Positions 25,755 to 35,031 of a stretch of 57,864 nt of DNA are shown in pieces. The notes beneath the pieces were generated by a model. It saw only the letters and a list, made by a program, of their open reading frames with translations. It did not search any database and had not been told where the DNA came from. Location: assembly GCF_018070565.1 (NCBI RefSeq), contig NZ_JAGPXL010000043.1:1-57864 (forward strand), written 5' to 3'. The position numbers were made by a program, and so were the translations under genes. Source of the DNA: Streptomyces sp. B93. GTDB lineage: Bacteria > Actinomycetota > Actinomycetes > Streptomycetales > Streptomycetaceae. Every line of letters starts with the position of its first letter. Position 1 is the stretch's first letter.

Positions 25755-25991
25755 ATGACCAGCCAGACGGAGACCGGCGGCGTCACCGGCACCCGCGACA
25801 AGGACTACAACCTCATCTGGTACGTGGAGTCGTGCCTCGACAACGCGTTGCGCCTGGACACGTACATCCAGGACGCGGAGCGCGACGGGGACTCCGAGGT
25901 CGCGGAGCTGTTCCGCAAGGCCCAGGCCGACAGCCGCAAGGGCGCCGAACTGGGCAAGGGACTCCTGCGGTCACGCCTCGAGAAGGGCTGA
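25755..25991 (+). CDS. small conserved protein, probably stress-regulon member
   Basis: 78 residues, acidic and helical, without Cys-rich or membrane parts apart from one Cys (WYVESCLDNALRLDTYIQD). The second half, VAELFRKAQADSRKGAELGKGLL, is amphipathic. Similar small proteins are widespread in Streptomyces and have no assigned function. ATG 25755 follows an excellent AGGAGGAGG. A SigB-type promoter lies upstream, and a strong terminator follows, so the gene is likely a short, abundant, stress-induced mRNA. Confidence 0.8.
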   Translation: MTSQTETGGVTGTRDKDYNLIWYVESCLDNALRLDTYIQDAERDGDSEVAELFRKAQADSRKGAELGKGLLRSRLEKG

Positions 25992-26012
25992 CCCCCACCG
26001 CACGTCGGCATC

Positions 26013-26044
26013 GGCCCTGGCCCGGCGGTCACCGGGCCAGGGCC
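26013..26044. terminator. bidirectional terminator, 13-bp stem
   Basis: GGCCCTGGCCCGG (26013-26025) pairs perfectly with CCGGGCCAGGGCC (26032-26044) around a six-base loop. It lies between the convergent small gene and the kinase gene; the right arm overlaps the last codons of the kinase. Confidence 0.75.
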
Positions 26045-26910
26045 GCCCGCGCGGTCGCCACGGCCCGCTCGGCGTAGCCACGGCCGAACAGGACCGCGTG
26101 CACCAGGAGCGGGAAGAGCTGGTGCAGCCCGACCCGCTCCCGCCAGCCGTCCGCGAGCGGCCGGGCGTCCTGGTAGCCCACCGTGATCAGGTCCAGGTGC
26201 GGGCAGCCGAACAGGCGCAGCATCGCGAGGTCGGTCTCGCGGTGCCCGCCGTGCGCCGCCGGGTCGATCAGCCGGACGTGTCCGTCCGTCGCCCACAGCA
26301 CATTGCCGTTCCACAGGTCGCCGTGCAGCCGCGCCGACGGCTCCGGCGGACCGGCCAGTGCGGGCAGCCGTGCGCACACCTCCTCCACGACCGCCGCCTC
26401 GGCGGGCCGCACCGTGCCGGAGTCGACCGCCGTGCGCAGATACGGCAGCACCCGGTGTTCGGCGTACCAGCTCGGCCAGTCGGCGCCCGGCACATTGCGC
26501 ATCGGGGCCGCCCCGATGTACGCGTCCCTCGGCCCGCCGGGCGGCCCGGCGCCGAACGCGGGCGCGCCCGCGTCGTGCAGCGCCGCCAGCTCCCGGCCGA
26601 ACCGCGAAGCCGCGTCGGCGTCCGGCGCCCCCGTCGCCACCCGCTCCGTCACCAGCCACTGCGCGTCGCTGCCGCGCACCCGCGGGACCCGCACCGCGCC
26701 CGCCCCGGCGAGCCACGCCAGCCCCGCCGCCTCGGCCCGCACCGCGCCGGGCAGCTCCCCGCGCTTGGCCATCACCACCCGCCCGTCGTCGAGCACCACC
26801 TCGGCGACCGCCCCCGCCACCGCCCGTGCCCGCACCACCCGCCGCCCGGTGAGCCGCGCCACGGCGCCCTCCGCCCCATCGCCGTCACGCCCGGCCGGCC
26901 GTCCCGCCAT
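26029..26910 (-). CDS. fructosamine kinase family protein
   Basis: 293 residues. A kinase fold of the FN3K/aminoglycoside phosphotransferase type: EVVLDDGRVVMAKRGE holds the ATP-binding Lys, SARLHGDLWNGNVLW is the catalytic loop (HGDLWxGN with catalytic Asp), and VRLIDPAAHGGHRETDLAML gives the metal-binding Asp. GCPHLDLITVGYQDARPL and LFPLLVHAVLFG are typical of the family. These enzymes phosphorylate ketosamine adducts on proteins or free amines, starting their repair. ATG 26908-26910 has GCAGGAG. It is followed closely by nothing on its strand, ending in a shared terminator. Confidence 0.9.
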   Translation of the reverse strand: MAGRPAGRDGDGAEGAVARLTGRRVVRARAVAGAVAEVVLDDGRVVMAKRGELPGAVRAEAAGLAWLAGAGAVRVPRVRGSDAQWLVTERVATGAPDADAASRFGRELAALHDAGAPAFGAGPPGGPRDAYIGAAPMRNVPGADWPSWYAEHRVLPYLRTAVDSGTVRPAEAAVVEEVCARLPALAGPPEPSARLHGDLWNGNVLWATDGHVRLIDPAAHGGHRETDLAMLRLFGCPHLDLITVGYQDARPLADGWRERVGLHQLFPLLVHAVLFGRGYAERAVATARAALAR

Positions 26911-26993
26911 ACGCTCCTGCTCCCCACACCGCGGATCGCTCGACGTCCAGCGTAGAACCCGGTGCTCCGCCCGCCGGTCCCTGCCGGGAGGGC

Positions 26994-29720
26994 TCACGGC
27001 AGTGGCTGTTCCGCCCAGATGACCTTGCCGCCGGGCAGGTAACGGGTGCCCCAGCGCTCGGCGAGCTGGGCGACCAGGAACAGGCCGCGGCCGCCCTCGT
27101 CGGTCATCGCGGCGTAGCGCAGGTGGGGTGCGGTGCTGCTGCCGTCGAAGACCTCGCAGATCAGGGTGCGGTCACGCAGGACCCGCACGCGGATGGGGGG
27201 ACCGCCGTAGCGGATCGCGTTGGTCACCAGCTCGCTGAGGATCAGCTCCGTGGTGAACACGGCCTCGTCCAGCCCCCACACGGTGAGCTGCCGGGTGACC
27301 GCGGCCCGTACCTCGGCGACGGCCGCCGGGTCCGACGGCACCTCCCAGTGCGCGACCTGGTCGGGGCCCAGCGCCCGGGTGCGGGCCACGATCAGCGCGA
27401 TGTCGTCGCTGGGCCGGGCGGGCAGCCGGGCGTCCACGACCGCACGGCAGGTGTCCTCCGGCGACGGTCCGGCCCCCTCCAGCGCCACCCGCAGCAGTTC
27501 GAGCCCCTCGTCGATGTCCCGGGTGCGGTCCTCCACCAGCCCGTCCGTGTACAGCACCAGCCTGCTGCCCTCGTCCAGCTCCACCTCGGCCGTCTCGAAC
27601 GGCAGCCCGCCCAGCCCCAGCGGGGGACCGGCGGGCACCTGGAGGAACTCCACCGAGCCGTCCGGCCGGACCAGCGCGGGCGGCGGATGACCGGCCCGCG
27701 CCAGCGTGCACTGCCGCGAGGCCGGGTCGTACACCGCGTACAGGCATGTCGCGCCCGTCACCAGCGCGCTGCCGCCCTCCGCCTCGTGCTGGTCTATGCG
27801 GGTGACCATGTCGTCCAGCAGCGCGAGCAGTTCGTCGGGCGCCAGGTCCAGCGCGGAGAAGTTGTGCACCGCCGTGCGCAGCCGCCCCATCGTGGCCGCC
27901 GCGTGCAGCCCGTGCCCGACGACGTCACCCACCACCAGCGCGACCCGCGCCCCGGACAGCGGGAGTACGTCGAACCAGTCGCCGCCGACGCCCGCCTGCG
28001 CGGGCAGATAGCGGTAGGCGACGTCCAGGGCGTTCTGCTCCGGCAGACTGCGCGGCAGCAGACTGCGCTGCAACGTCACCGCCATGGTGTGCTCACGCGT
28101 GTAGCGGCGGGCGTTGTCGATGGAGACCGCGGCCCGCGCGACCAGCTCCTCCGCCAGTTCCTGGTCCTCGGTGTCGAAGGGCTCGGGCTTCTCCGCCCGC
28201 CAGAAGTTCACCAGGCCGAGCACCAGCGAGCCCGCCCGCAGCGGCGCGGTGATCAGCGAGTGCACACCGTGCTCCATCACCCGGGCGGTGCGCTCGGGGT
28301 GCTGCGCGTGCCAGCCGGTGGCCGCCCGCAGCTCCGGCTCCACCACGGACTGGCCGGTGAGCAGGGAGCGGGCCTGCGGGGAGGTGGGGATGAAGTCGAT
28401 CCGCTCGCCCACCGGGTACAGCGGGATGTCCTTGCGTATGCCGCTGAACGCGGCCCGCCGCAGCTCCGTCCCCGGATCGGGCGCGTCACCGCTCAGCACC
28501 GCGTCGAACAGGTCGACGGTCACGTAGTCCGCGAACCTCGGCACCACCAGCTGCGCCAGCTCCTGAGCGGTCCGGGTGACGTCCAGGCTGGTGCCGATGC
28601 CCACCCCGGCGGCATACAGCATGTCCAGGCGTTCGCGGGCCTCCTCGGCGCGGCCGGACAGGGCCCGCAGCTCCGTGGAGTCGCGGAGCGTGGCGACGCT
28701 GCCGGGCGGGCCGCCCCTCAGGTCCGTGGGCCGCTGGTTGATCGCCAGCAGCCGGTCGCCGACCAGGTGCACCTCGTCGGTGGCGACTCGCCCCGAGTCC
28801 AGCAGCGCGGCGGTGTCCGGATCGAGCCCGAGGTCGCTCACATGGCGTCCCTCGGCGTCCGGGGGAAGCCTCAGCAGCCGCTGCGCCTCGTCGTTGGCGA
28901 GCAGCAGATCGCCCCCGCCGCTCACGATGATCACGCCTTCCCGCACGGCGTGCAGCACCGCGTCGTGGTGTTCGTACATCCGGGTCATCTCGTTCGGGCC
29001 GAGCCCGTGGGTCTGCCGCAGCAGCCGCTTGCTGACCAGCGCGGTCCCGCCGAGCGCCAGCACCAGCGCGGCGCCCGCCGCCCCGAATACCAGCGGCAGC
29101 TGCCGGTTCGCGGCGCCGCCGACGTGCTCGGTGGTGATCCCGGACGACACCAGCCCGACCACCCGGCCGTCCGGCGTCTCGATCGGCACCACCGCCTGCA
29201 CCAGCTGCCCGATCGTCCCCTCGATCTCCTCGGTGAACGAACGCCCCTGGAGCGCGGGCTCGATGGTGCCCACGAACTTCTTCCCGATCCGGTCCGGTTT
29301 GGGGTGGGTGTAGCGGATCCCGTCGGTGTTCAGTACGACGATGAAGTCGACCTTCGCCGCCTTGCGAGCCGCCTCGGCCGACGGCTGGAGCACGGCGGTG
29401 GGATCCGGGGCGTCCAGCGCCGCCCGGGTGCCAGGGGCGTTGGCGAAGGTCTCCGCGACCGCCAGCGAGCGGTTGCGGGCCTCCTGTGTGCTGTCGATGC
29501 GCCCCTGGAGCACCAGCGCCACCACCGCGGCGGCCACCAGCAGCAGCACGATCACCACATGCAGGACGAACACCTGACCGGCGACACTGCGCCCGCTCAG
29601 CGTCGGCAGCAGTCCCGTGCCGGGGCCTCGCGCGGTGCCGCCTCGGCGCGCGCGGCGGTGTGCGCGCTCCTCTCCGAGGCGGGGCGACCGAGTTCCGGAG
29701 CGACCCAAAAGCCGGACCAT
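26994..29720 (-). CDS. sensor phosphatase: sCache-PAS-GAF-PP2C-HATPase
   Basis: 908 residues, bitopic membrane sensor. Two membrane helices (VFVLHVVIVLLLVAAAVVAL near 50-70, LPLVFGAAGAALVLALGGTA near 210-230) enclose an extracytoplasmic single-Cache domain (FIVVLNTDGIRYTHPKPDRIG). Then PAS (GVIIVSGGGDLLLANDEAQR), GAF, SpoIIE phosphatase (GGDWFDVL, GDVVGHGLHAAATMG, ARAGHPPPAL, LVLYTDGLVE) and a C-terminal RsbW-like ATPase with N box SELVTNAIRYGG and lid DEGGRGLFLV. One chain thus holds a phosphatase and a kinase/anti-sigma-type domain. CitA/DcuS-type Cache domains bind small carboxylates, so such a ligand is possible. ATG 29718-29720. Confidence 0.93.
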   Translation of the reverse strand: MVRLLGRSGTRSPRLGEERAHRRARRGGTARGPGTGLLPTLSGRSVAGQVFVLHVVIVLLLVAAAVVALVLQGRIDSTQEARNRSLAVAETFANAPGTRAALDAPDPTAVLQPSAEAARKAAKVDFIVVLNTDGIRYTHPKPDRIGKKFVGTIEPALQGRSFTEEIEGTIGQLVQAVVPIETPDGRVVGLVSSGITTEHVGGAANRQLPLVFGAAGAALVLALGGTALVSKRLLRQTHGLGPNEMTRMYEHHDAVLHAVREGVIIVSGGGDLLLANDEAQRLLRLPPDAEGRHVSDLGLDPDTAALLDSGRVATDEVHLVGDRLLAINQRPTDLRGGPPGSVATLRDSTELRALSGRAEEARERLDMLYAAGVGIGTSLDVTRTAQELAQLVVPRFADYVTVDLFDAVLSGDAPDPGTELRRAAFSGIRKDIPLYPVGERIDFIPTSPQARSLLTGQSVVEPELRAATGWHAQHPERTARVMEHGVHSLITAPLRAGSLVLGLVNFWRAEKPEPFDTEDQELAEELVARAAVSIDNARRYTREHTMAVTLQRSLLPRSLPEQNALDVAYRYLPAQAGVGGDWFDVLPLSGARVALVVGDVVGHGLHAAATMGRLRTAVHNFSALDLAPDELLALLDDMVTRIDQHEAEGGSALVTGATCLYAVYDPASRQCTLARAGHPPPALVRPDGSVEFLQVPAGPPLGLGGLPFETAEVELDEGSRLVLYTDGLVEDRTRDIDEGLELLRVALEGAGPSPEDTCRAVVDARLPARPSDDIALIVARTRALGPDQVAHWEVPSDPAAVAEVRAAVTRQLTVWGLDEAVFTTELILSELVTNAIRYGGPPIRVRVLRDRTLICEVFDGSSTAPHLRYAAMTDEGGRGLFLVAQLAERWGTRYLPGGKVIWAEQPLP

Positions 29721-29759
29721 GTGCCATGTCTACCCTTCCGAGCCGCGTGAGGCGAGGGC

Positions 29760-29774
29760 GTCACCCGGGGTGAC
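29760..29774. promoter_or_regulatory. 15-base perfect palindrome
   Basis: GTCACCCGGGGTGAC lies in the 88-base gap between the two large phosphatase genes, 40 bases upstream of the start at 29720. It could be an operator for the sensor phosphatase or a weak hairpin ending the upstream gene. Confidence 0.45.
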
Positions 29775-29808
29775 AGGGCATGCGCGTACTCCGAAGGGAG
29801 GCCCGGTC

Positions 29809-32361
29809 TCACCGGGCGGGGCCGGTACGCCGGGCCGCGAGCAGCAGCGCGATGTCGTCCGGCCGGTCGGCGGAGTGCCGGGCGGAAGTGGTGAGCCGGT
29901 CGGCGACCGTCGCCAGTGAGCGCCCTCCCGGCCGTGTGACGGGCGCCCCCGCCCTGGCCAGCGCCACCCGCAGGGCGGCGATGCCCTCGTCGATGTCGGC
30001 GCCGGGCCGCTCCACCAGTCCGTCGGTGTACAGCGCGAGCAGGGCACCGGGCGCCAGCCGCAGCTCCGCCACCGGGTACTGGGCCTGCGGATCGACCCCG
30101 AGCACCACCCCTCCGGGAATGTCCACCACGCGCGTGCGGCCGTCCGGGCGACGCAGCAGCGGCGGCGGGTGCCCGGCGCGGGCCAGCAGCGCGAGGCCCG
30201 ACACCGGGTCGAGCCGGACGTAGCAGCAGGTCGCGAACTGACCCGGGTCGAGGTCGACGAGCAGCCGGTTGGTGCCGTCCAGCACCTCGTCGGGGGACCG
30301 GTCGTCGAGCGCGAACGCCCTTACGGCGCTGCGCAGCTGGCCCATGGTCGCCGCCGCCTGCACCCCGTGCCCCTGGACGTCGCCGATCACCAGGGCGAGA
30401 CCGTCGCCCGCCTCGACCACGTCGTACCAGTCGCCGCCGACGTCCATGCCCTGGGTGCCCGGCAGGTACCGGCCCGCGGTCTCCACCAGCGGGTGCGTCG
30501 GCAGCTGCCGGGGGAGCAGCGCCCGCTGGAGCCCGCGGGCGAGCGCCGCCTCCGTCTCGTAGCGTTGCGCCTTCTCCATGGCGTGCGCGATCAGGCCCGC
30601 CAGCGCGGTCAGGACGGTGCGTTCCTCGGTGCTGAAGCTGCGGGGGCGGTCGAAGCCGAGGATGCAGGAGCCGACGGGCCGCCCCGACGCGATCAGGGGG
30701 AGGAAGGCGCGGGCGCCCTCCCGGGCGTCCATCGCGATGCCCGGGTAGGCCGCCGCGACCTGTTCCATGGAGTCGAAGAACAGCGGCTGTCCGGTGGTGA
30801 GGGTCTCCACGCCGGGCAGATGGGCGTCGAGTCCGACGCCTTCGAAGGGGGCGAGGAAACCCTTCGGGAAGCCGGTCTCCCAGGCCAGGTGGAGGTGCCG
30901 GTCGTGCAGGAGGTAGATGGCGAGCCGGTTGCCGCCGAACGCGGGCAGCAGCTCCTGCACGACCACCGCGGACACCTGGCGGGCGGTGACCGCCTCCGAC
31001 AGCGCGATCGCCAGCACGATCGGACGGTACGCCGGGTTCATCGAGGTGGCCCCCGCGAGCGGCGCCTCGGTCCCGGGGCCGCCGGTGGCCGCCGTCCGCG
31101 CCGCCTCGCCGCGCTCCGGCGCGGGGGCGGGCGGGGCCTCCTCGACCCGGCCGGACGGGACGACGTTGCAGATCAGCAGGTCGGGTCCGGGGTGGACGGA
31201 CAGCGTGAGCCAGTCGACCGCGTGCTGCTCCGGCCCCCGCGGGTGCGGGCGTCTGACGTGGAACCGCACCGGGTCGGGGGAGAGCAGCGCGGCCCGCAGC
31301 TGGTCCTCGCAGGCGGGCTGCGCCAGCCACGGCACGCCCTCCCACAGCGGTCTGCCGACGAGGTCCGCGCGCGCCAGCCCGAACAGCTCGGCGGCGCGCG
31401 GATTGGCGTACACCACCAGCCCGAGCCGGTCCAGGCAGAACACCCCCTGGGGCAGCCGGTCGGCCGCCGCCTCGGCCACCGACCCGGTCTCCAGTACGAC
31501 GCCGACGACCGGATGCCCGTCCGCCGGGGCGCTGTCCGCGCGGGCGTGGTCCGCCGTCTCGGCCCAGGACGCCACCAGCCGCAGCGCCCCGTCCGGGGAG
31601 CGCACCTGGACCGGTGGGCCGGTCGGGCTGCCGCGTGAGGTCTCCCGCAGGGCCTGCACGAGACGGTGGGCGTCGTGCGGGGCCACGGCCTCGGCCAGGG
31701 ACCGCACGCCGTCCGGGGGAGCGGCGTCGGAGGTGCCGAGGAGGCCGTGCATGCCCTCGTCGGCGACGACGGTGTCGGAGGCCGGGTGCCAGCGGAACCG
31801 CCCGGCCGGACGGGACCCGGGCGCGGCGGTGGGCGGGCGGACGCACAGCGGCTCCTCGTCCCAGGTGAGCTGCGTGCCGTCGGCCTCCAGCAGCCGCAGG
31901 TCCGCCGCCAGGGAATCGGCGACAAGGGTGAGCCGGTCGCGCTCGGGCAGCACCTCGGTGGCGTCCGACGAGGAGGGACGCAGCACGGTCAGCACACCGT
32001 AGGTCCGCGACGCGTCGGCGACCGGCACGAACATCGCGCCGATCGGCAGCGGCAGCCCGGCCGTGAATTGCGGATAGCGGCGCATCGCCTGGGTGATGTT
32101 CGGCAGCACCACCTGGACGCCGAGCCGGTAGACGTCCGCGACCGGGAACCGGCGGTCCGTGTGCAGCCGCCACCAGGGCCTGAACAGGGGGCCGGGCAGC
32201 CCCGCCAGCACCGAGAGCCGCAGCACCCGGGGCGTCGCGGACGGCAGGTAGACCCCCGCCACCCGGCCCTCGGTCACGCCGAGCGCCGCCACGGCGGCCC
32301 TGCTCAGTACCGCTGCCAACCGCCTCGGCGTCCCGTTGCCGTCCTCGGCGCTCCCAGTCAT
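29809..32361 (-). CDS. GAF-PAS-GAF-PP2C (SpoIIE-type) phosphatase
   Basis: 850 residues, soluble. A first GAF (near 10-150, with AGVYLPSATPRVLRLSV and IGAMFVPVADASRTYGVL), a PAS-like part, a second PAS (LPQGVFCLDRLGLVVYANPRAAELFG), a second GAF (ELLPAFGGNRLAIYLL, AFLPLIASGRPVGSCIL) and the phosphatase (GGDWYDVV, VIGDVQGHGVQAAATMG, ARAGHPPPLL, LLALYTDGLVE, DDIALLLAARR) follow. All metal-binding Asp residues are present. No kinase domain. It likely dephosphorylates an anti-anti-sigma protein. The same-strand sensor phosphatase lies 88 bases downstream. ATG 32359-32361. Confidence 0.92.
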   Translation of the reverse strand: MTGSAEDGNGTPRRLAAVLSRAAVAALGVTEGRVAGVYLPSATPRVLRLSVLAGLPGPLFRPWWRLHTDRRFPVADVYRLGVQVVLPNITQAMRRYPQFTAGLPLPIGAMFVPVADASRTYGVLTVLRPSSSDATEVLPERDRLTLVADSLAADLRLLEADGTQLTWDEEPLCVRPPTAAPGSRPAGRFRWHPASDTVVADEGMHGLLGTSDAAPPDGVRSLAEAVAPHDAHRLVQALRETSRGSPTGPPVQVRSPDGALRLVASWAETADHARADSAPADGHPVVGVVLETGSVAEAAADRLPQGVFCLDRLGLVVYANPRAAELFGLARADLVGRPLWEGVPWLAQPACEDQLRAALLSPDPVRFHVRRPHPRGPEQHAVDWLTLSVHPGPDLLICNVVPSGRVEEAPPAPAPERGEAARTAATGGPGTEAPLAGATSMNPAYRPIVLAIALSEAVTARQVSAVVVQELLPAFGGNRLAIYLLHDRHLHLAWETGFPKGFLAPFEGVGLDAHLPGVETLTTGQPLFFDSMEQVAAAYPGIAMDAREGARAFLPLIASGRPVGSCILGFDRPRSFSTEERTVLTALAGLIAHAMEKAQRYETEAALARGLQRALLPRQLPTHPLVETAGRYLPGTQGMDVGGDWYDVVEAGDGLALVIGDVQGHGVQAAATMGQLRSAVRAFALDDRSPDEVLDGTNRLLVDLDPGQFATCCYVRLDPVSGLALLARAGHPPPLLRRPDGRTRVVDIPGGVVLGVDPQAQYPVAELRLAPGALLALYTDGLVERPGADIDEGIAALRVALARAGAPVTRPGGRSLATVADRLTTSARHSADRPDDIALLLAARRTGPAR

Positions 32362-32466
32362 CGGCCCTACCTCGTCGTGCGCCGTCGCACCGGCGACACA
32401 GCAAGAATGCGCCTTCCCGCCCCTTGCCCGCACCCGGTGCCGGGCGGCACCCTCGTGCCGGGCCGG

Positions 32467-33120
32467 TCAGCCGCCGGTGCCGCGCAGGGTCCGGCGGGCC
32501 AGTTCGTAGGCCGGGAGCATGTCCCGGTGCTCCGCGTCGTCCAGGCCGCCGAGATGGACGACGACGGGGCCGTCCGGGGTGGTCACGGCGAGGGCGTGCT
32601 CGGTCTTGGGCCCGTCGAGGAACTCGCTGGTGTACCGGTACGCCACCTCGGCGCCGGACAGCCCGTCCGCCGTGAAGGTGCCGTACTCCTCCTCGCCCGC
32701 GCCGCCCTGCGCCGCAAGGAAGCCCTCCAGCACCTCGCGCGCCCCGGCGTCGCCCGGCGCCCCGGTCCACACCCGCAGGAAGCCGATGCTCCCGGCGGGC
32801 TTGGCGTCCACCTCGCAGACGAGGGCGACCGGCCCCTGCTCCAGGGGCACCTCCACGGCCTCCGCGGTCCACCCCTCGGCCAGTTCGAAGGTGACGGGCA
32901 GCGCGCACGCCGAGCCGGCGCCGCCGAGCGTGCCACCGCTCACCGCGGCCGGCCCGGACGCGGGTGCCGACGAGGCGGCGGAGGAGGCGGGGCCCTTCGT
33001 CACGGGATCGTTCGCCCCGTCCCGTTCCCCGCCGTCCCCGGCGCCGCAGCCCGCCAGCACCGCCACCAGCAGCGCCGCGTGGACGCCCCCGTGCCACGCC
33101 CTCCCCGCCCCGAACCGCAT
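32467..33120 (-). CDS. putative lipoprotein of unknown function
   Basis: 217 residues. The signal AALLVAVLAGCGAG has a good lipobox with lipidated Cys, followed by a Ser/Ala/Pro linker. The folded part (CALPVTFELAEGWTAEAVEV, VALVCEVDAKPAGSIGFLRVW, VVHLGGLDDAEHRDMLPAYELA) resembles a group of actinobacterial lipoproteins with no known role, possibly related to substrate- or penicillin-binding partner proteins such as LpqN/LpqT. That relation is tentative. ATG 33118-33120 has GGAGGGAG. Divergent from the FAD-Rieske gene. Confidence 0.8.
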   Translation of the reverse strand: MRFGAGRAWHGGVHAALLVAVLAGCGAGDGGERDGANDPVTKGPASSAASSAPASGPAAVSGGTLGGAGSACALPVTFELAEGWTAEAVEVPLEQGPVALVCEVDAKPAGSIGFLRVWTGAPGDAGAREVLEGFLAAQGGAGEEEYGTFTADGLSGAEVAYRYTSEFLDGPKTEHALAVTTPDGPVVVHLGGLDDAEHRDMLPAYELARRTLRGTGG

Positions 33121-33204
33121 CCCGGTCTCCCTCCAAGATCCAGACGCGTCACTGTAGCCGAGGGCGCACCGTGTGACCTGTGGGGTCGCGGGAACCCGGC
33201 GCCC

Positions 33205-34734
33205 ATGGACCAGCAGGCAGCAACCCTCCGCTCGTACTGGATCGACACCCTGCCGCCCGGTGACCCGGCGCCGCCGCCGGAGGGCGACCTCACCGTGGAC
33301 GTCGCGGTCGTCGGCGGCGGCATCGCCGGGCTGAGCACGGCCTGGGAACTGCTGCGGCGCGGGCGCGGCGTCGCCGTGCTGGAGGCGGACCGGATCGCGG
33401 CCGGGGTCACCGGCCACACCACCGCCAAGCTCAGCGCGCAGCACACGCTGATCTACGACCGGCTGCGCCGCACCCGGGGCGCGGAGGCCGCACGGCTGTA
33501 CGCGCGTTCCCAGACGGAGGCGATCCGGCACGCCGCCGGGACCGCGGACGAACTGGGCATCGACTGCGACTGGGAGCCCGCCACCGCCTGGACCTACGCC
33601 CGGGACCCCGGCCGGGTGTCCGAGCTGCGGGCCGAGGCGGAGGCGGCCCGCGAGGCAGGGCTGCCCGCGGAGTTCGTGACGGAGACGGACCTGCCGTTCC
33701 CGGTGGCGGGCGCGGTCCGGGTCGCGGACCAGGCGCAGTTCCACCCGCGCAAGTACCTGCTGGGCCTCGCCGACGGCATCCGACGCCTCGGCGGACAGGT
33801 GTACGAGGGGACCCGCGTCGTCGCGCTGAAGGAGGGCGAGCCCTGCCGTCTGACGACCGGGGAGGGCACGCAGATCACCGCGGACGCCGTGGTCGTCGCC
33901 ACCCACTACCCCGTCTTCGACCGGGCGCTGCTCTTCACCCGGCTCTCCCCGCGCCGTGAACTGGTGGTGGCCGCGCCGGTGGACACCGCCCGGGCGCCCG
34001 AGGGCATGTACATCACGCCCGAGGAGAACACCCGGTCGGTGCGCACCGCGCCGCTGCGGGACGGGGAGCGGCTGCTGATCGTGACGGGCGAGCACTTCAT
34101 GCCGGGCGCGGGCGGCGACACCGAGGAACGGTTCGAGAAGCTCGCGCGGTGGGCGCGGGAGCACTTCGGGGAGCTGACGTTCAGTCATCGCTGGGCCACC
34201 CAGGACAACGACTCCACCGACAGCGTGCCGCTGGTCGGCCCGTTGCACCCGGGCAGCCGCCATGTGCAGGTGGCCACCGGGTTCGGTGGCTGGGGCCTGA
34301 GCGGCGGAATCATGGCGGGCCGTCTGATCTGCGACCACCTCACCGGCCGCGAGTCCGCCTGGAGCGACCTGTACGACCCGCGCCGGATCGCCTCCGTCGT
34401 ACGCGAGGCTCCGGCGTTCCTCAAGCACCAGGCGTCGGTGGCCCGGCACTTCGTCGGTGACCGGCTGCCCGCCACCACCCGGCCCTCCCTGGACGACCTG
34501 GCGCCGGGCGACGGGGCCGTGCTGCACCTCGGCGGACACCGCTGCGCGGTGCACCGCGACGAGGACGGCACCCTGCGCGCGGTCTCCGCGACCTGTACGC
34601 ACCTGGGGTGCGTGGTCGCCTTCAACCGCGCCGAGCAGGCCTGGGAATGCCCGTGCCACGGCTCCCGGTTCGCCCCGGACGGCAGCGTCGTCCAGGGACC
34701 GGCCGTACGGCCCCTGGAACAGCGGGACATCTGA
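33205..34734 (+). CDS. FAD-dependent oxidoreductase with C-terminal Rieske domain
   Basis: 509 residues. A DAO-type FAD-binding Rossmann motif (VAVVGGGIAGLSTAWELLRRG) starts near residue 32. The FAD/substrate domain follows, ending in GFGGWGLSGGIMAGRLICD. Residues about 425-505 are a Rieske domain: CTHLGC supplies Cys and His, and CPCHGSRF supplies the second Cys-His pair of a [2Fe-2S] cluster. The same fusion is known in Bacillus YhfW-type proteins. It probably transfers electrons from an amine or amino acid to the cluster; the substrate is unknown. ATG 33205; its ribosome-binding site is weak. Confidence 0.92.
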   Translation: MDQQAATLRSYWIDTLPPGDPAPPPEGDLTVDVAVVGGGIAGLSTAWELLRRGRGVAVLEADRIAAGVTGHTTAKLSAQHTLIYDRLRRTRGAEAARLYARSQTEAIRHAAGTADELGIDCDWEPATAWTYARDPGRVSELRAEAEAAREAGLPAEFVTETDLPFPVAGAVRVADQAQFHPRKYLLGLADGIRRLGGQVYEGTRVVALKEGEPCRLTTGEGTQITADAVVVATHYPVFDRALLFTRLSPRRELVVAAPVDTARAPEGMYITPEENTRSVRTAPLRDGERLLIVTGEHFMPGAGGDTEERFEKLARWAREHFGELTFSHRWATQDNDSTDSVPLVGPLHPGSRHVQVATGFGGWGLSGGIMAGRLICDHLTGRESAWSDLYDPRRIASVVREAPAFLKHQASVARHFVGDRLPATTRPSLDDLAPGDGAVLHLGGHRCAVHRDEDGTLRAVSATCTHLGCVVAFNRAEQAWECPCHGSRFAPDGSVVQGPAVRPLEQRDI

Positions 34735-34822
34735 GGCGGCCGGGGCCCGCCGGACGACGTTTGCGCGGGCCGTGTCCGGACACCCGGTGGTGAGCGAGAG
34801 AAGCGAAGGAAGATGAGTCCCC

Positions 34823-35005
34823 GTGACCACCCACGTCAGTGACAAGCACGTCGTCCGCCCGCCCGAGACCGGCTGGACGAAGGCCCGCACGCTCCGCCGC
34901 GAGGGCGGAGGTCCCCGGACATGGCTGCCCGCCGTCGAGGAGCAGGACGCCTCCGGCCCGCCGCACGAATGCCCGGACTGGAACATCGTCCGGGGCGAGG
35001 ACTGA
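34823..35005 (+). CDS. small hypothetical protein
   Basis: 60 residues, starting with GTG 34823 after GAAGGAAG. The composition (RPPETGWTKARTLRREGGGP, then HECPDWNIVRGED) is polar with one Trp-rich tail and no membrane or signal segment. Reading-frame codon bias is consistent with coding. It lies 88 bases after the FAD-Rieske gene and could be cotranscribed. No family is recognised. Confidence 0.5.
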   Translation: MTTHVSDKHVVRPPETGWTKARTLRREGGGPRTWLPAVEEQDASGPPHECPDWNIVRGED

Positions 35006-35031
35006 CCGGTCACGACCGTGGCCGCCGCGGC

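Noticed and set aside
27123..29750. Long plus-strand open frame opposite the sensor phosphatase
   Set aside because: Antisense shadow: low-complexity Arg/Gly/His product, no ribosome-binding site, and the minus-strand frame has five recognisable domains.
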